A stretch of DNA of 36,656 nucleotides, taken from NCBI GenBank assembly GCA_040756995.1, contig JBFLYK010000063.1:1-36656 (forward strand), written 5' to 3'. This document shows, piece after piece, positions 26,110 through 33,632 of the stretch. Made by a program: the position numbers and the translations under genes. The stretch is from BP-133 sp040756995. GTDB taxonomy: Bacteria; Actinomycetota; Acidimicrobiia; IMCC26256; BP-133. Positions within the stretch are counted from its first letter, which is position 1. Every line of letters begins with the position of its first letter. The notes under the pieces are model-generated. The model made no database searches and was not told the origin of the DNA. It saw only the letters and a list, made by a program, of their open reading frames with translations.

Positions 26110-26772
26110 ATGACGGCCATGCCGGGTCTGCGGCAGCGGCACATGGACCGGAACCGGGCGGCCATCGTTGACGCCGCCCTGTCGCTCTTGGCCGAGCAGG
26201 GCTTCACCGAGACGACCGTCGATGCCATTGCCGAGCGGGCCGAGGTCGCCCGGCGCACGTTCTTCCGCTACTTCCCCGCCAAGGAGGACGTCCTCTTCCA
26301 CGACGTCGACGAGCAGATCGCCTTGGTGATCGACGCGCTGGTGGCCCGCCCGGAGGACGAACCGCCCTACGAGGCGCTGGTGGCCGTCTTGCGGGAGACA
26401 GCCGGGCAGTTCGCCATCGACGTCGGGCGCCGCCGGCTCATGGCCCGGGTGGCCCGGGAGTGCGACAACCTGATCGTCCACCACCGGGCCGTGATCATGC
26501 GTCGCCTCGAAGAGGCCGTGACCGCCGAGATCACCCGCCGGGCCTCGGTCGAACCTGATGACCTGGCGACCGGCGCGGCGGTGGCGGCCTTCCTGGCCGC
26601 CTACGGCTCGGCCGTCCGGCACTGGATCCTCTCGGACGCCGAAAGGACCTTCGGTCCGATGGTGGACACGGCGCTCGGCGCCGCTCAACAGGCGCTCGCC
26701 GGGACCCCGGCCGGATCCAGCGTGGGAAACGTCACGGGCTGCCGTGGCTCGCGCTGGCCGGCACGTTGCTGA
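26110..26772 (+). CDS. TetR family transcriptional regulator
   Basis: From ATG 26110 (220 residues; ATG 26119 also possible). The N-terminal DNA-binding domain is typical: ALSLLAEQGFTETTVDAIAE followed by RAEVARRTFFRYFPAKEDVL, with Phe-Phe-Arg-Tyr-Phe in the recognition helix region as in AcrR/MftR-like regulators. The rest is helical, with RRRLMARVARECDNLI and a C-terminal dimer helix. There is no adjacent co-directional target. The last dozen codons are unlike TetR and overlap a second frame that looks like a signal peptide, so the natural stop may have been lost. Confidence 0.9.
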   Translation: MTAMPGLRQRHMDRNRAAIVDAALSLLAEQGFTETTVDAIAERAEVARRTFFRYFPAKEDVLFHDVDEQIALVIDALVARPEDEPPYEALVAVLRETAGQFAIDVGRRRLMARVARECDNLIVHHRAVIMRRLEEAVTAEITRRASVEPDDLATGAAVAAFLAAYGSAVRHWILSDAERTFGPMVDTALGAAQQALAGTPAGSSVGNVTGCRGSRWPARC

Positions 26773-26966
26773 CAGCGGTGGTCCCCTCGACCGTTGGGCG
26801 CTGCCCCGGCGGTGTTCGCACCGACCGGCGGCGCTGCCTTCCCGGCCAAGGACTTTGCCTCGTGTCGGGCGGCGGCGACTGGTACTTTGGTCTTCTCCGC
26901 AAGATCGCCGGCCTGCTGGGCGGCCGGTAGCTCACGAAGCGACGTACCTTCCATCCCGCTGGTCGG
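26722..26966 (+). pseudogene. Possible secreted-protein remnant interrupted by the IS66 element
   Basis: A frame overlapping the TetR end reads KRHGLPWLALAGTLLTAVVP and continues STVG. After a one-base shift near 26798 it reads AAPAVFAPTGGAAFPAKDF, which together look like a signal peptide and the start of a mature protein. The frame runs into the left end of the insertion element. On the far side (29006 onward) a compatible frame continues briefly. There is no clear start codon. The reading is weak and could be chance in GC-rich DNA. Confidence 0.3.
26959..26966. repeat. Target site duplication, left copy (CTGGTCGG)
   Basis: The 8 bp immediately left of the element are CTGGTCGG and are repeated exactly at 28998-29005 on the right. 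Eight base pairs is the duplication length typical of the IS66 family. Confidence 0.92.
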
Positions 26967-26985
26967 GTAAGCATTCAGGTGCCGG
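26967..26985 (+). repeat. Left terminal inverted repeat of the IS66 element
   Basis: GTAAGCATTCAGGTGCCGG, matching the right end at 15 of 19 positions. The stop codon of the 136-aa gene (26975-26977) lies inside it. Confidence 0.88.
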
Positions 26986-27385
26986 AGTCGTCGATGCGCT
27001 CCAGGACACGCGGTGAGCAGCGGATGTGACCGGATGTGAAGCGCCCGACAGGTGTGTCCAGGCACACCACGACGTGATCGTCATTGATGTCGTGCACCTC
27101 GCCGCACTGGCCCTGCAGGTAGCGGGGGCTGACGGCGTCGTTGAGGCGGACTCGGGTGCCGACCGAGAGCTGTGCCAGCGACCGGTGTGTCTGGAGTTCG
27201 TCGAGGATGCGGACACGTTCGTTGATGGCGTCGATGAGAGCGGGGAGCTCGGTGTCGAGATGGCCGTCGCGGATGCGAGCAACGAGCCTCTCGGTGCTGG
27301 TGTCAGGGGCGTCTGTGGGGCTGGTGGCGGACGGGCCGGTCGCCCAGTGGTGACGCTGGTGGCGGGAGCGCTTGGCCATCGGCAT
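26975..27385 (-). CDS. IS66-borne 136-aa protein with a KOW/SH3-like region
   Basis: Starts at ATG 27385, 18 bp after the transposase stop, so it is probably read from the same transcript. The N-terminus is basic (MAKRSRHQRHHW), the middle is helical (RIRDGHLDTELPALIDAINE, continuing RVRILDEL), and the C-terminal part LSVGTRVRLNDAVSPRYLQG followed by GEVHDINDDHVVVCLD has the strand/turn pattern of small SH3-like KOW domains that bind nucleic acid or protein. Its stop codon lies in the terminal inverted repeat, so it is an integral part of the element. It could be an accessory transposition factor or a passenger. No close family is recognised. Confidence 0.8.
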   Translation of the reverse strand: MPMAKRSRHQRHHWATGPSATSPTDAPDTSTERLVARIRDGHLDTELPALIDAINERVRILDELQTHRSLAQLSVGTRVRLNDAVSPRYLQGQCGEVHDINDDHVVVCLDTPVGRFTSGHIRCSPRVLERIDDSGT

Positions 27386-27403
27386 AGTCTGGTCGCTTGG
27401 CGG

Positions 27404-28921
27404 TCAGGGTGATAGTCCCGATGGTGCCGGGGGAAGCCAGGGGCCGGTGGTGAAGAGCTGGTGGAGGGCCCCGAGGAGGTTCTTTCCGTGTTTGGCTGCT
27501 GTTTGCAGGTAGGAGCGGACAGCGGCGAAAGCTTCGGCGCCGCTGAGGCTGTGAAAGCAGCCGCTGATTTTGTCGTGCAACTTCACCATCCTGAGCGAGC
27601 GCTCGGCGGTGTTGTTCGTGAGGGGGGCTCGGGTGTCGTCGAGCAGACGCAGGATCTGGTCGACGTCGTTGCGCATGCGGGTTGCCAGGTTCCAGGCTTT
27701 GCGTTCGGCGTCGCTCCAGCCGCCGGTGTGGCGACGCCGGGGCGGGGGACCCTCGGGTAGCAACGTGAAGGCGAGGTCCAATGCTTTGTGGTAGCGACGC
27801 CGGATTCGGCCGGCCACCTTGGCGTCGACACGGTCATGGCCGGCCTCGTTTGCTTGTTCGGAGGCCTCTTGGGCGGCCAGGAGCACCTTGATCATCGGTT
27901 CGGTCCAACAGGCGAACTCGGGTGTCTGCCCGACGGCGTTCAAGTGCCGGATCACGTGCGCACCGCACTGAGCATGGGCGGCGTCGGTGAACAGGTCGTA
28001 GGAGGCGTAGCCGTCGTGCACGATGGTGCCGCCGAAGTCGGCGAGCACCCCGATGTCGGTCAGCGCTTTGATGCCCCGGTGGGGATGCACCGCGATCAAG
28101 GTCAACAGCTCGGTGCTCAACGTGTGCATCCAATGCTTGATGGTGCGCACCCGGGTGCCGGTCTCATCGGCATGGACAACCGGTTCGCCTCGGAGCCGGT
28201 CCTTCAAGACGGCGATGAACGGGTCGAGACCCCTGGCTGCTTCGGCTTGCACCTGGCACAGCCATCCGGTCGAGACCGGCACGCCCAGCAGGTCTTCCAA
28301 CAGCTCGGCGGTGCGCTCCACGGGCAGGTGCTGGCGGTCCAACAGATACACGGCCACGGCGCGAACCTCCGGACCGAAGCACACCGGCGCTCTGGCCTCG
28401 GACGGAAACTCGGCCGCTGTCTCCGTGCCGCATCGGCAGCGGCGGCGCTGCACCACATGGTCAGTGACGATCGGTCGCACCGGGGGAAGGTCGATGACCT
28501 GACGGACGACCTCACCGGTCACCTCCGCCCCGGCCAGATGACCCCCGCACTCCCCGCACCGCGACGGCACGTGCTCGATCACCACATCAGGTTCCCGCCG
28601 TTTGAGGTTCGCGCCCGGCGCGCCGGGCTGCTTGCCCTGACGGCGCTTGGCCGCCCGAGCCTGCGCCCGTCGCTCCGCTCGGGACTGGCGAGGACCGACC
28701 GGGTCGGTCGACGGCGGCTTTGACGAATTGCTCGAATCCTTCTTCGCCTCGGCCTCGAGGTGCGCGATGCGATCCCGCAACGACTCATTCTCGGCGACCA
28801 GCCTTGCGTTCTCGGTAACGAGACGATCGAGTTCCGCCCGCAAGGCTTCGACTTCTGCCTGCAGGGCTTCAAGAAGCACATGCGCCTCTCGCAACTGTTG
28901 CCGCAGCGAAGGCGCACCCAC
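27404..28921 (-). CDS. IS66 family DDE transposase
   Basis: A 505-residue transposase from GTG 28921. It has an N-terminal leucine-rich coiled coil (ALQAEVEALRAELDRLVTEN), a basic segment with the IS66-type SSNSSKPPSTD motif, a zinc-binding region (CGECGG and CRCG), and the DDE core with first Asp in VVHADETGTRV, second in TIVHDGYASYD and Glu in NNTAERSLRMVKLHDKISG. The C-terminal helix-rich region is complete and there are no frameshifts, so the protein is probably active. It lies within the element bounded at 26967 and 28997. Confidence 0.96.
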   Translation of the reverse strand: MGAPSLRQQLREAHVLLEALQAEVEALRAELDRLVTENARLVAENESLRDRIAHLEAEAKKDSSNSSKPPSTDPVGPRQSRAERRAQARAAKRRQGKQPGAPGANLKRREPDVVIEHVPSRCGECGGHLAGAEVTGEVVRQVIDLPPVRPIVTDHVVQRRRCRCGTETAAEFPSEARAPVCFGPEVRAVAVYLLDRQHLPVERTAELLEDLLGVPVSTGWLCQVQAEAARGLDPFIAVLKDRLRGEPVVHADETGTRVRTIKHWMHTLSTELLTLIAVHPHRGIKALTDIGVLADFGGTIVHDGYASYDLFTDAAHAQCGAHVIRHLNAVGQTPEFACWTEPMIKVLLAAQEASEQANEAGHDRVDAKVAGRIRRRYHKALDLAFTLLPEGPPPRRRHTGGWSDAERKAWNLATRMRNDVDQILRLLDDTRAPLTNNTAERSLRMVKLHDKISGCFHSLSGAEAFAAVRSYLQTAAKHGKNLLGALHQLFTTGPWLPPAPSGLSP

Positions 28922-28961
28922 GCGACAGGTCTTAACATGTCTCGCGCGCTTAGTGGTGGAT

Positions 28962-28978
28962 TCGCGCGATACGCGCGA
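28962..28978. repeat. Palindrome just inside the right end of the IS66 element
   Basis: TCGCGCG, ATA, CGCGCGA: a perfect 7-bp dyad 19 bp from the element end and upstream of the transposase GTG. It may be a transposase-binding or autoregulatory site. Confidence 0.5.
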
Positions 28979-28997
28979 CCTGGACCTGAACGTTTAC
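28979..28997 (-). repeat. Right terminal inverted repeat of the IS66 element
   Basis: Read on the minus strand from 28997: GTAAACGTTCAGGTCCAGG, pairing with the left repeat. Confidence 0.88.
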
Positions 28998-29005
28998 CTG
29001 GTCGG
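28998..29005. repeat. Target site duplication, right copy (CTGGTCGG)
   Basis: Exact copy of 26959-26966, directly abutting the right terminal repeat. Confidence 0.92.
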
Positions 29006-29020
29006 TACGGTGCCCAGCCT

Positions 29021-29040
29021 GTGCAGTGCAGTGCAGTGCA
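29021..29040. repeat. Four tandem GTGCA units
   Basis: GTGCA is repeated four times without interruption, 16 bp outside the IS66 element. The unit length is not a multiple of three, so copy changes would shift any frame crossing it. Confidence 0.85.
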
Positions 29041-29053
29041 ACGCAGTACCGGG

Positions 29054-29086
29054 AACCGCAGGCCACCAGCGCGATGGCCTGCGGTT
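29054..29086. terminator. Strong 12-bp hairpin, terminator-like
   Basis: AACCGCAGGCCA and TGGCCTGCGGTT form a perfect 12-bp stem with a 9-base loop. Only three T residues occur at the 3' side on the plus strand, so it could terminate weakly, protect a 3' end or act as a binding site. It lies between the IS66 element and the secreted Gly/Leu-rich gene. Confidence 0.5.
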
Positions 29087-29264
29087 TCGCGTGGTCACCG
29101 ATCCGAGTGGCTTCCGCCACATTTCGCCCGCAGAGAGGGGAAGGCCCGCTTTGAGTCGAATTGTCGAGTGGGCGCACCCTTCGTCCTTCCGCCATCGGCC
29201 CCGGTGGCGGACGCCCAAGGGACGCCCGAACTCGTCAAGGCCGTGAGTGGGAAGGAGAACGGTG

Positions 29265-29711
29265 ATGTCCGCAGCACGACGGGTCGGTGTGGCAGGCCTG
29301 GCGCTCGGCCTGGGCCTCGGAGCGGTGAACAGCCTCCCGGCCTCGGCCGGCGCAAACGTCCCGGCGCCGGCTCCGCCGGTCGGCGGGCTCCTCGGCGCGG
29401 TGGACGGAGGGCTGTTGGGTGGCCTCCTGAGCGCTCTGCTCCACGGCGAAGGTGGGATCTTCGGCCGCGAGGGAGGCGTCCTGGCCGGCGACGACCAGCT
29501 CGGCGAGGTGTTCGACGGCCTCGGCTCCGACAATGACAACCTGGTCGGCGGCAGCCTCGAAGTGGTCGGTGCGGCGGGAGAGGTGCTCGGCGCCCCCGAC
29601 ATCGGCGGCGAAGGCAGCTTCGCCGCTCCCTCGGTCGGCGGCGGCCTCCTCGGCGGCGTCCTCGGTGGCCTGCTCGGCGGTGGCACCGGCCTCCTCGGAG
29701 GGGTGTTCTAG
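29265..29711 (+). CDS. Secreted Gly/Leu-rich protein with GGLLGG repeats
   Basis: A 148-residue protein from ATG 29265 (GTG 29262 is also in frame), with GGAAGGAGAAC upstream as ribosome site. A signal peptide (RRVGVAGLALGLGLGAV, cleavage near ASA) is followed by two Gly/Leu-rich tracts: VGGLLGAVDGGLLGGLLSAL near the start of the mature part, and VGGGLLGGVLGGLLGGG at the C-terminus, with an acidic middle (DDQLGEVFDGLGSDNDN). There are no cysteines in the mature part. Such glycine-zipper-like tracts can pack helices or associate with membranes. A structural or surface role is possible, but no function can be assigned. Confidence 0.75.
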   Translation: MSAARRVGVAGLALGLGLGAVNSLPASAGANVPAPAPPVGGLLGAVDGGLLGGLLSALLHGEGGIFGREGGVLAGDDQLGEVFDGLGSDNDNLVGGSLEVVGAAGEVLGAPDIGGEGSFAAPSVGGGLLGGVLGGLLGGGTGLLGGVF

Positions 29712-29970
29712 AGGCCGCCCCGCTCCGAGGCCGCGACCGCCACCCCCGCGTCGGAGACGCGTCCCCGACGGGGGGAGCGCGGCGTGGGGGTGGCGGCGCG
29801 CCCCGGCCCGCACCGCCAGGTCGTCGGTGGTTGCCGCCACCAGGTGCCCCGGCGGGCAGCCGCCCCCGCCGGGCTCGCGTCCCCGGTCCGCACGACACGG
29901 GCAGGACGGCAGACGGCCGACAGGCGGCGGCTAAAGTGGACGCCGCTGATCGGTTGACAATGGGGAGTGT

Positions 29971-30306
29971 GTGCCGGTGGAGCAGTCGCCTCGGGTCACG
30001 ATCTCACGGGCAGCGCGGCGGTACCTCGTCGGCGTGGTCCCCCGGGCACTGACGATCGACCTGGCCCTCCAGTTCGGCTGACTGGTCAAGAAGGTCGCGG
30101 TCGCGACCATCGGAGTCCCCCCGGCCGGCGCCGCCTTCGATGTCGTCCGGGCCGGCGACGTCGACGTCTACTACCGCCAGGCGCTGGAGCTGAAGGGTGC
30201 GGCACCCGTCCTGACCCGGCTGGTGGCGCCCCGCCACCTCGACGTGGACGTCCGCCACGGAGCCTTCGTCGTCGAGGCCTCGTACGCCGCCACCTCGCAC
30301 AGCTGA
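29971..30306 (+). pseudogene. Small gene with an in-frame TGA (codon 37)
   Basis: GTG 29971 with GGGGAG upstream opens VEQSPRVTISRAARRYLVGV, continuing to DLALQFG, then a TGA at 30079-30081. The same frame carries on as LVKKVAVATIGVPPAGAAFD and further to HGAFVVEASYAATSHS, with a stop at 30304-30306. Both parts look like one compact alpha/beta protein of about 110 residues. A point mutation from TGG, CGA or GGA is the simple explanation. No selenocysteine insertion structure was recognised after the TGA. The family is not recognised. Confidence 0.55.
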
Positions 30307-30385
30307 CCGCCGGCACCCGGGCTCCGCCGGCTGATGCCCCCGCCGCCTCCGACGGTCGAAGAGACAGACGGGTCAGCGCGTCGGG

Positions 30386-30530
30386 TTACGACTCGGCCGG
30401 TGGGACGACGAGGACGGGCCGGTCGGCGTGCCGGACGAGCCGGTTGGTCACCGATCCCAGGACGAGGCGGACGAGGCACCGGTGGCCGTGGCGGCCGATG
30501 ACGACAGGCTCACAGAGATCGGCTTGGATG
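30386..30530 (-). pseudogene. Universal stress protein C-terminal remnant
   Basis: The last 42 codons of a UspA-like protein are readable: VVIGRHGHRCLVRLVLGSVT, then NRLVRHADRPVLVVPPAES and TAA at 30386. The GxxGxxx(9)G(S/T) ATP-binding pattern (G..RHGHR...LGSVTNR) is recognisable. Upstream, homology ends after a short ADL-like piece, so most of the gene is gone. Confidence 0.75.
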
Positions 30531-30872
30531 ATTGGGCCACATGGAGCGGTGGACGTCCCGTCCTTTTCCGGGTTTTCGTGGGTCGTGACCGTGGCAGCTG
30601 CCCACGGAGGTGAGGGGGTGTCCGAGGGCGAACGGGGTTGCAGCCCATGGGGTTCGTGGCGCCGGGCCCGGGCTCGGTCTGGACGAGGTAGGGGTGCGCC
30701 CCGGCCGGAACGGGCCCCCGAGCGAGAGGGTGAGGAGGACCCAGGCCAGGAACGCGGTGACGGCCACGGCGTGATGCCGTGGCCGTCACCGCCTCATCAT
30801 CGCCATCACAGCTCGAGAGTCTCCCTCAAGTCCCAGTGGAACGGAGATCAACCCCCGGTGCCACGGGCGTCG
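30531..30872. other. Intergenic stretch without recognisable gene
   Basis: Lies between the stress-protein remnant and the 3' end of the SBP56-like gene. It includes a short perfect inverted pair around GTGACGGCCACGG (30757 region) and CCGTGGCCGTCAC (30777 region), which could form a terminator-like hairpin for the convergent or upstream transcripts. Confidence 0.45.
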
Positions 30873-32804
30873 TTATCGGGCCACCGCCTCGGGGGTCACG
30901 AAGACCATCGAGTGCGGCTTGTAGAACCCTCCGTTGTCGTGGTTGGGCCAGTCGGCCCGGTTGAAGTCGATGCCGAGCGAGCCGTTCCACTCGTCCCGGA
31001 AGGCGGTGTCGTAGGTGAGCTTTCCGGAGGCAGGATCGACGTTGGCCATGTAGCAGCGGTGGTTGCCGTCGTAGCCCGTCCGGGCGACAAAGTAGTCACA
31101 CCACATCAGCCGGGTCGGCGCACCGGACGGGGTGTAGTTGAAGTTGTCGAGGGCGGCCCAGTGCGGGCCACCGGAGGTGTTGTCGTCGACGGTGATCACA
31201 CCGGCCAGCGTCGGGCAGTCGGCCTCGTCGCCGTGGCCCTGACCCAGTTCCCGGCCGCTGTCGATGCTGCAGTCGACCTGACCGTCTTCGGCGCTCTTGA
31301 CGAGCTTTTCGATGCTGATCACGTAGATCATCTTCGGGGTGCCGTTGTCGTAGGTGTTGGTCGAGCCGGGGTTACGGCCCCCGACCGCCCGGAACATGAA
31401 CCGGTTGTCCCGGCTCACCTGGTGCCAGGCACCACCGGCGCAGGCTCCGGGCTCGGTGCCCTGGTTGCCCGAGCCGACGTTGGTCTGGTTCGGCACCTGG
31501 ATCTCGGCCATGCCGTCGTCCCACACCTGCTTCCACTGGCTCGACGAGTCCGGCTGCACATTGGTGGCGTCGGGCAGGAAGAAGATGCCGCCGCCGCACA
31601 TCGAGCCGGAGAAGAAGCCCTTCGCCGGGGCGTAGGTCTTGGCCCCTTCCATGATCCCGATGTTGTCGTGGGCCGGGTTCGGCGTGTTCTTGAAGCTCTT
31701 CGGCATGTGCCCGACGGAGATCAGCTTCGGGTGGACGGGGTCGGAGATATCCCAGACCCGCGACGTCGGCCGGAAGGCGCCCTGGTGGACGGTCTTCACC
31801 GGGTCCTCGACCAGTTCCCGGGCATCGGCGTAGTCGTTGGTGACCATGCGGCCGATGTCGGACCGGATCTGGATGCCGTGGGGATTGGCGCACGTGCCGA
31901 CCGGGCGCGCTTCCGCCGCATCGCACGGTTCGGGAACGCCGCCTTCGTTGCCCGACACGATGCCGCCGATCCGCCCGGCGGGCGTCTCGGAGACCTGGAC
32001 CATCCCCTTGCTGGGGTCCGGCTTGAAGACCACCACCGAACCGGGGGACCCACCGAAGTTGACCTCAGGCCCGCCCATGTAGGTGCCGATGGCCAGGTCC
32101 CCGGCGAAGTCGTAGGCGTCGGGGAGCGTCCCCTGCGGATTCTCATCGGGGCGGATGACGTTCTTCAGCGTGATGTTCGGGATGTCGCTGACGTCCCAGA
32201 TCGTCGTCAGGTCGGTGAACAGGTGACCGGCCACGATCGGCTGACCCGGCTCCCACTCGTACTGCATGTGGTGCGGCTCACCTTCCACCCCGAACGGCGG
32301 CGGCACCTGGACGAAGTTCACCACCTTGCCGTAGTCCTTGTTCGGCGTGCCGTCCGCGTCGCTCTTGCGGACGTCGACTACCACCATGGCGTCAAGCCCG
32401 GCCAGCCACTGCTTGCTGCCGACGTTGATCAGGCCCGTCGGGCTGATCGACGCCTGGTTGACGAACCGCATCCAGTCGTTGCCGCTCATGTCGCCGACGT
32501 TGTTCTTGCCGGACCAGATGACGGCGTACTCCGGCTTGCTGTAGGGAGCCGGATCCGCCGCCGCCTTGAACTTGGTGATGGCCAGATTCCGGGCCTCCAG
32601 AGCACCGGGAATCAGGTTCTGGGTGACCTTGGGCACATCGTTCGTGTTGTTGATGGCTTCGACGCGTTCCCGCGAGAGCCGTAGCGCCGATTCCACGGAG
32701 TCCGGTCCTGAGTTACCACTGGACACACCGGGATAGATCCCCACGAGCGCCAGCGCGCCGAGGATGACGATCCCCTTCCTGGTCCCGCCTCTGAAGCTCC
32801 TCAT
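30873..32804 (-). CDS. Secreted beta-propeller protein, distantly like SBP56/methanethiol oxidase
   Basis: A 643-residue protein from ATG 32804, with GGGGGAA upstream and a signal peptide (KGIVILGALALVGIYPGV). The body has repeated propeller blades with WDVSDIPN and WDISDPVHPKLIS motifs. Conserved His-containing turns, GEPHHMQYEWEPG, CANPHGIQIRSDIG, AWHQVSRDNRFMF and KPHSMVFVTPE, resemble the metal-site histidines of the selenium-binding-protein/methanethiol oxidase family. That relation is inferred from pattern only and is remote. Several Cys pairs suggest disulfides in the exported form. It may be a copper oxidoreductase or a binding protein. It is the best preserved of four exported propeller genes in the window. 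Confidence 0.8.
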   Translation of the reverse strand: MRSFRGGTRKGIVILGALALVGIYPGVSSGNSGPDSVESALRLSRERVEAINNTNDVPKVTQNLIPGALEARNLAITKFKAAADPAPYSKPEYAVIWSGKNNVGDMSGNDWMRFVNQASISPTGLINVGSKQWLAGLDAMVVVDVRKSDADGTPNKDYGKVVNFVQVPPPFGVEGEPHHMQYEWEPGQPIVAGHLFTDLTTIWDVSDIPNITLKNVIRPDENPQGTLPDAYDFAGDLAIGTYMGGPEVNFGGSPGSVVVFKPDPSKGMVQVSETPAGRIGGIVSGNEGGVPEPCDAAEARPVGTCANPHGIQIRSDIGRMVTNDYADARELVEDPVKTVHQGAFRPTSRVWDISDPVHPKLISVGHMPKSFKNTPNPAHDNIGIMEGAKTYAPAKGFFSGSMCGGGIFFLPDATNVQPDSSSQWKQVWDDGMAEIQVPNQTNVGSGNQGTEPGACAGGAWHQVSRDNRFMFRAVGGRNPGSTNTYDNGTPKMIYVISIEKLVKSAEDGQVDCSIDSGRELGQGHGDEADCPTLAGVITVDDNTSGGPHWAALDNFNYTPSGAPTRLMWCDYFVARTGYDGNHRCYMANVDPASGKLTYDTAFRDEWNGSLGIDFNRADWPNHDNGGFYKPHSMVFVTPEAVAR

Positions 32805-33632
32805 GCATTCCCCCTGAGCTGCGTCGATTGCTGCTTTGGAAGCTCGCTATCTTCCTGCGAGAAGAGGGAACCCGTAAGGCGCCAAAGACGCCCGGGGGTC
32901 AAGCTTGTCCCCGCCACGCGATCCGGCTGCGCCCCATCTTTGCCCTATCGTCGAAACGGCAAAAGTCAGCCCAGCGCCCGAGGCCTGAAAGACATTCAAG
33001 CTTCTGCGCAACTGAGCAATGCTCAGGGACCGAACCGGTCGGCGTCCCCTCAAGTCCCCCCCTCGAGAAGCCCAATGGCTCCAAAAGCATACGTTTAGCC
33101 ACGACTTCGAAGAGTGTCAAGGGTCGATGATATTCGCATGTCTTCAAACGAAATTCCGGTCTCCGTTGCGGACAACCCGAAAGTAACCCCAAGAAAAACC
33201 AATCGAATGGTCGGAGATAATTCTCCGACTACTACCAGGAGAATAGGGTGTGGAAACCCGAGTGTACAGCGGACGCGATAAAAGCACCTGGATGATCGCC
33301 TGAAGGGTTGGCGCGACCCAAGAAGTCGTCACGGCATTTTCCCGGTTCTCGGGACGTGAGCACCGTGCGATTTCTCGAGTTCGGTCTCCTTGTCGGCTCC
33401 ACCTCCGGGCTGGCGGACGAACCGGGGTTGCGTTCCCATGTGAATCGACGTCCGGGGTGGCCCGAGATGGACAGGAAATTCTGCGCCGGGCTGTCGAGCT
33501 GGAATGGCAGCGGATCTTCGGGTCAGCCCTCCCCGTCGTCGCCAAACCGTCCTGGCCGGGTCAGACACCCGGTGCACTACTACCGCTCCCCACCCGGGTG
33601 AAGTTGGGTCAGAATGCTGAGGAGAGGTTGTG
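32805..33632. other. About 0.8 kb, relatively AT-rich, without recognisable gene
   Basis: Upstream region of the SBP56-like gene, with the lowest GC content of the window around 33080-33330. No frame has a recognisable product. It contains the palindrome at 33211-33228 and probably the promoter of the SBP56-like gene near its right side of the start. The composition suggests foreign or regulatory DNA. Confidence 0.45.
33211..33228. promoter_or_regulatory. Perfect 7-bp inverted repeat in an AT-rich intergenic region
   Basis: TCGGAGA, TAAT, TCTCCGA. Symmetry and an AT centre fit a repressor operator. It is about 400 bp upstream of the SBP56-like start codon, so the target gene is uncertain. 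Confidence 0.4.

Larger units (their letters stand above)
26967..28997 (-). mobile_element. Complete IS66-family insertion sequence, 2031 bp
   Basis: Both ends are definable. The left end starts GTAAGCATTCAGGT and the right end, read inward, starts GTAAACGTTCAGGT (12 of 14 identical, 15 of 19 over a longer span). The element is flanked by a perfect 8-bp direct duplication CTGGTCGG. Inside are a full-length IS66-type transposase gene and a second 136-codon gene ending within the left terminal repeat. The accessory genes tnpA and tnpB of classical IS66 elements are absent. Intact ends, intact duplication and an intact transposase suggest recent and perhaps ongoing activity. Confidence 0.93.

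Noticed and set aside
29054..29086. Considered as the right end of the IS66 element
   Set aside because: The element end is fixed at 28997 by the inverted repeat and the 8-bp target duplication; the hairpin lies outside.
29971..30306. Selenoprotein hypothesis for the in-frame TGA
   Set aside because: No recognisable selenocysteine insertion hairpin and no redox motif at the TGA; a nonsense mutation is simpler.
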